64,000 nucleotides of DNA from assembly GCA_964057225.1 (NCBI GenBank), contig OZ059894.1, forward strand, positions 6,727,131 through 6,791,130, written 5' to 3'. This DNA is from Auanema rhodensis. Lineage: Eukaryota; Nematoda; Chromadorea; Rhabditida; Rhabditidae. Of the stretch, positions 59,743-64,000 are shown piece after piece. The notes below the pieces were generated by a model, which saw only the letters and a program-made list of their open reading frames with translations, ran no database searches and was not told the origin of the DNA. Both the position numbers and the translations under genes were made by a program. The stretch's first letter is position 1, and every line of letters begins with the position of its first letter.

Positions 59743-60562
59743 ACATCATTTCGCCTCCCACTTCAACGACATGAAAATGGAAAAAAAACAAATTTATATT
59801 TATAAGATCAGTAAGGATGAAGTTTAAACGAGAAAACAATTAATAACGAATAGATCAACAATCATTCGTCTTCGTCATCTTACATTAGTACGAGATAACT
59901 TAAGCTAAGGACAACAGAAGAATTAAGATTCGAAAGCTTATCATAAGAAAAATATTATTTAAAAAACATTGGAATGTAAAACAACATTTCAAATATAGTA
60001 ATGTTTGTGTTTTACTATGTGATTTCAGGGTGAAAATAATTTCTTCTAATATTTTTTTCATTAAAACTCAATATTTTCCTTCCTTCTTCTATTAAGTTTC
60101 AAGTTTTTGAAAAGTTTTTTTTCTGCCTTAATGCTATAGAAAATGCGATTTTTGATAATTGTTCAAAGTTTCTATGAATTTCAAACGTTTTCTTGAATAT
60201 ATGATTGAATACTAAGTTTAGAACAGAGTTTTAAATCTAAAGTTCTCAGCATTTATCTTCTTTGTATTGTTAAAGAGAGAGTATTACTAATTATAATCTA
60301 CTCTTCAAACACAAGTCACAATGAAGACGAAGAAGAAGTTCATATGAATAGAAACTTAATTATTTTGTCCGAAAACTGAAATAGTTAGTAGAGCTTTTTT
60401 TGGAAAATCCTCATCTTTAAGCTCTATTCATTTCAATTAATAGAGAGAAAAAGGACTTTTTCTATCTAATATATTACATATTATGTTGATGAATCTATTG
60501 AAATAAGTTAGAGATGTTGTTTCAAAAAGCACAATACATGTACATGTACTTCAATGTTTTTC

Positions 60563-60580
60563 TTTTTTTTTTTTTTTTTT
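60563..60580. repeat. Poly-T run
   Basis: A T run of about 18, followed by T-rich sequence. Confidence 0.9.
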
Positions 60581-60864
60581 TATTTTATTTATATTTTAAT
60601 TTAATTTGAAAATTCAAATATATTAAAGAAGTAGATATCAAATCACAATGGTAAAATGTTTTTTCTTAGTGAAATTAAAATGATAGAAGCTCATCAAATA
60701 ACTCGTTGCAAGAAGATCCGACAAATATTTTGATAATTTACTGGAAACAAACGAGCAAAGAAATATGTATGTATGTAGATGAATTAATGGAAAATACACA
60801 AAAAAAGAAAGAAAGAATATTTTAAACCATAGACGTCCTCAATTCTTGAAGAATAACAATTAAT

Positions 60865-60885
60865 CGAAAAACGAAAAACGAAAAA
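60865..60885. repeat. (CGAAAAA)3 tandem repeat
   Basis: Three perfect 7-bp units. Confidence 0.85.
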
Positions 60886-63800
60886 CATTGTTTTTTTTTG
60901 GCTAAACTCCAGCAGAATGTTGAGTTCGATGTGGTTGAAGCATGATCTCATGATCTCATATGCAGAAATTGCAATGGGCCGGCGGATAATGAGATGAGAA
61001 GTATAACAGGATCAAATCTTCGCTTTTATTTTTTGTACTCAGAGAAGAAGGAAAAAAGAGAAGAGTTTCCAGTTACATTATATACAAAATAGGATTACAC
61101 CGTTTTATTGTGAATATTTCAAGCGCAGACACACGGACAGACACATTCAGACATTCATACGGCAATGAAGTGGGAGGAAATGATGAAGCCCAAGGCCCGC
61201 TATACATCTTTTGATCCTTTCTAATTTAGGATTTCCGTTTTTAAATCCAGAAGATGAATTGAATGTGTAGGTTAGTTCAAGAAGTTCTCGAAAAAGCTTT
61301 TATGAGAAAATAAATTAATTTTCAATAAAATAAATCTATATGTATTAATTTTATTAAGATATCAAAAAGAAAATATTTCAAGTATAATGGCATATCTCAT
61401 AATATTTCCATTTTTTTCATCAGCATCTTCATATTTTTCAATCTAATTATGAAATTAATTCAAAATTAAATGAAAACGTGAAAAAGGAACTAGAATGCCA
61501 CCCAAAAAACTTATTTATTTGGCAGCATCTTCCGCTTGAAGGCTTGAAGGGTTCATGGCAGGTTTTTTTTGTGACAGAAGCTCAAATTCTCACAGTTTTC
61601 TATGTCTTTACGAAGAAAAAATCAAACGAAAAAAAAAATGTAATAGAAAATAATAAAACGGAAAAACAGATTGAATGGATTGAATTCTAGAAGTTATTAG
61701 ATTTTTAGCCAGAAAATTTACAAAATGACATCATTCTCTTTACAACATTTGAGCGAAATGGCTAAATGAATGACCCAGTACTGAGATTGGAAACGTGAAA
61801 AAGCTTCAGAGCTTCCGGTTGATGACAGCATGATCTGAGGAGGAATAGAGAACAATGAAAGAAAACAAAGAGAGGACAAGTTTGGTATTCTCGAAATCCT
61901 TGTGAAGTTGCTAATCTGATTTGAACAATAGGTGACAAGAACTTCAATATTTGTGATTGGTTAGTAGTACTGACAGCAGACGAAAATTACATTAAAGATT
62001 GTAAGAAATAATAGATTTTCTAATATAATGTTTTAAATAGAATAAAGTAAAAATACAAAATGGTTCACAAGCTGCAAAAAAAACGAATAATCCTCTTGTG
62101 TGAGGTATTTCATCTTGCATACTGCATGGCTGAATAACAGCTCATTCCCATATGTGAAGATCAGAAGTAGGCATAAACCTATATATCTTAATGAATGTTA
62201 TTATCTTGTTAAAGGTAAGAATAAATGAAAATATATATATTAAATGTGTATGTGTGTTGAAGCTTTATGTAGGATACAAAGGGGCAAGTGAACTAAACTA
62301 AGATAAACGATCTCCAATCCTTAGCAGTCATCAGTAAATCAAGATAAGATAAAGAAGATGAGAAAGCAAATGTTCTTTGCTTTATTATACTCAATCTTAA
62401 GTGGAAAGTTTAGAGAGATAAAGTGACAAACTGATTAATCGAAGTCACAGGTTGTGCTTTGTTTTAAAACATTTTTTACATTTTTTTCATAAAGTTCTCT
62501 TCGTTCGTTCAATTTCTGTATTACAAGCTGATCACATATCTTCAGCTCAGCTATATTTATATCATCTAATACATTCTTTTCATAGTACTAAAATGATTAA
62601 GAATCAATTAAAATACAAATATTTCTATTATTGAATATCAAAAATAAAACTTTCTAATAATACTTAGAGCATTGTGAACTTGTGACAAACTTAATTTTGA
62701 ACTGAAAGGTAGTCGTGAAAGCTGATGGCTATGTCTGTCATAGCTGTCACTACGTGAGCCATTTGCATTTTGACATTATTTTTTATTTTTTTGGCTCACC
62801 GCGCGGTTGAGGTATTGAATTTAAAAGAGAACAGAAATAAAAAATAGACAATTTTCCAGCAATAAAATGCTACTTTAAGAGCAAAATTATTCAAATTATA
62901 ATTCAAAAAAACAATTAAAATTTGGAAAAAATTTTTTTACGAGAGATTTATGTTCGATGGTCTATCTTTCAAACAAAGAAAACATTATTTTCTCATTAAT
63001 CGAGTGCGTGGACTCATTAAAATATCAAAGACATGCCATTTGAAGAAATTATCAAGAATTTGATTAAAGTTTAGAACAAGTTGAAACAAGTTTGTTCCAT
63101 CTTGTGTATTAAAAACATATTTTGAAATTTTAAAGTTTATTACGAGGCTATAAGAATAATTGTATTTGTTTCTATAAAGTTTATAAGATACTACTTCTAA
63201 TTGAAACACATAGAACACGAAGTTTGTACTTTCAATAAGTATGTACAAATGAACAGAAAAATTTAAGAGGAAAACTAAGAATAAATTGAAATTTTGAAGA
63301 AACGGACCAATAGATCTATGGCAATATCTACATGTAGTATATCTATGTATTTTCTTGAAATATATATGTATGAATACATATTTATATAGATAGTTCATAT
63401 CTAAATTAAAGGAAAATAATTAAGAAAGAATCTCAAAATGTTATTTTTCTCAATTTTATTCAGAATATAAAGTACTTACATATAGTTAAATTAATCATTT
63501 TTTTCATTTAATACTTAATGAATATAGATAAACATTTCGTAACTTGACCGGAAACAAATTAATTTTTTTTGTTTATTTTTTTTTATAAATAAATTTACGA
63601 ATATAATTTATATGGAAGTAAAATTAAGATGTTTCTTTTATAATTTATTTAAACAACTTGTTTAAATATGTAAATATTAGGGTCTTTTTCAACAAAAGTT
63701 TAAAGATTATCTTACGTCATTTAGGATTTATGTTCGGCTTTCTAACAGAAAAATAAAAGAAAAATGCACAACATTAAGAGTGATATCTTTGGTTCAAATA

Positions 63801-64000
63801 TATTTATATTTGCTTTATTTTCTATTGATATTTCTCATTTTAAAATTTGATTCAAAACTTGAAGATATGTGATGAAGATTTTGATTTAAGCTTTTTTGGT
63901 ATATTTGAATAATTCTACTTCTATGTGGGCTTAGGTATTGTATGATAAAGTATATCATCAAAAAATGGCTGGAAATTATATAAATAGAACAAGTTGATAG

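Larger units (their letters stand above)
56373..64000. other. Gene-free stretch, AT- and purine-rich
   Basis: No exon chain or domain was recognised. 57200-57480 and 58080-58350 are purine-rich on +. The frames at 61478-61690 (+) and 62985-63398 (-) have no domain and look like chance. Small repeats are listed separately. The stretch could be a long 5' region or intron of a gene beyond the window. Confidence 0.5.

Noticed and set aside
62985..63398. 137-codon open frame on the minus strand, Phe/Tyr/Asn-rich
   Set aside because: It reads like translated AT-rich DNA. No helix pattern consistent with a receptor and no exons around it.

Overview
The window is nuclear DNA of a nematode. The evidence is a cuticle collagen with the family's N-terminal helix and basic cleavage site, an astacin protease ending in EGF, CUB and ShKT modules, two FMRFamide-receptor-like GPCRs, a ShKT protein, and AT-rich, compact genes with many introns of about 40-50 nt. 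Most start codons also have a splice acceptor 0-12 nt upstream, which is the mark of spliced-leader trans-splicing. I cannot name the species. All gene models below were joined by eye from GT-AG introns with frames checked; where a junction does not work I say so.

Layout. 1-12.5 kb: no gene found; alternating purine- and pyrimidine-rich stretches, an inverted repeat around a CACGTG box near 9.8 kb and a GC-richer island near 11.1-11.6 kb. 13.0-15.2 kb: a small heat-shock protein (+) converging on an SH2-tyrosine kinase (-). 17.3-22.0 kb: three housekeeping genes in a row on +: choline/ethanolamine phosphotransferase, tRNA methyltransferase TRM13 and a cyclophilin with a mitochondrial-like presequence. 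The last two are 144 bp apart, as in a nematode operon. 22.1-22.9 kb: a ShKT-domain secreted protein (-). 23.5-24.5 kb: a small protein with two THAP-like C2CH modules (+). 25.1-26.0 kb: a SIX homeobox gene (-). 28.4-30.7 kb: a neuropeptide-type GPCR (-).

30.8-40.3 kb is a gene desert rich in microsatellites. 40.4-40.9 kb: a GFA/CENP-V family zinc protein (-). 41.6-42.9 kb: a cuticle collagen (+), tail to tail with 43 bp between stops against a mucin-cystatin fusion (-, 43.0-44.7 kb). A short secreted cystatin-like gene (-, 45.6-46.4 kb) follows. These two cystatin-like genes have matching exon boundaries and are tandem paralogues. 50.4-53.3 kb: the astacin (+). 54.5-56.4 kb: a second neuropeptide-type GPCR (-). 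56.4-64 kb: no gene found.

The most interesting items are the mucin-cystatin fusion with its tandem sister, the two-module C2CH protein (similar in plan to the LIN-15A/LIN-56 type motif), and a family of palindromic ACGTG elements. The best of these is a 14-bp repeat in three copies running into a perfect 16-bp palindrome at 48.04-48.08 kb. No CRISPR array, bacterial operon, rRNA, tRNA or intact transposon was seen.
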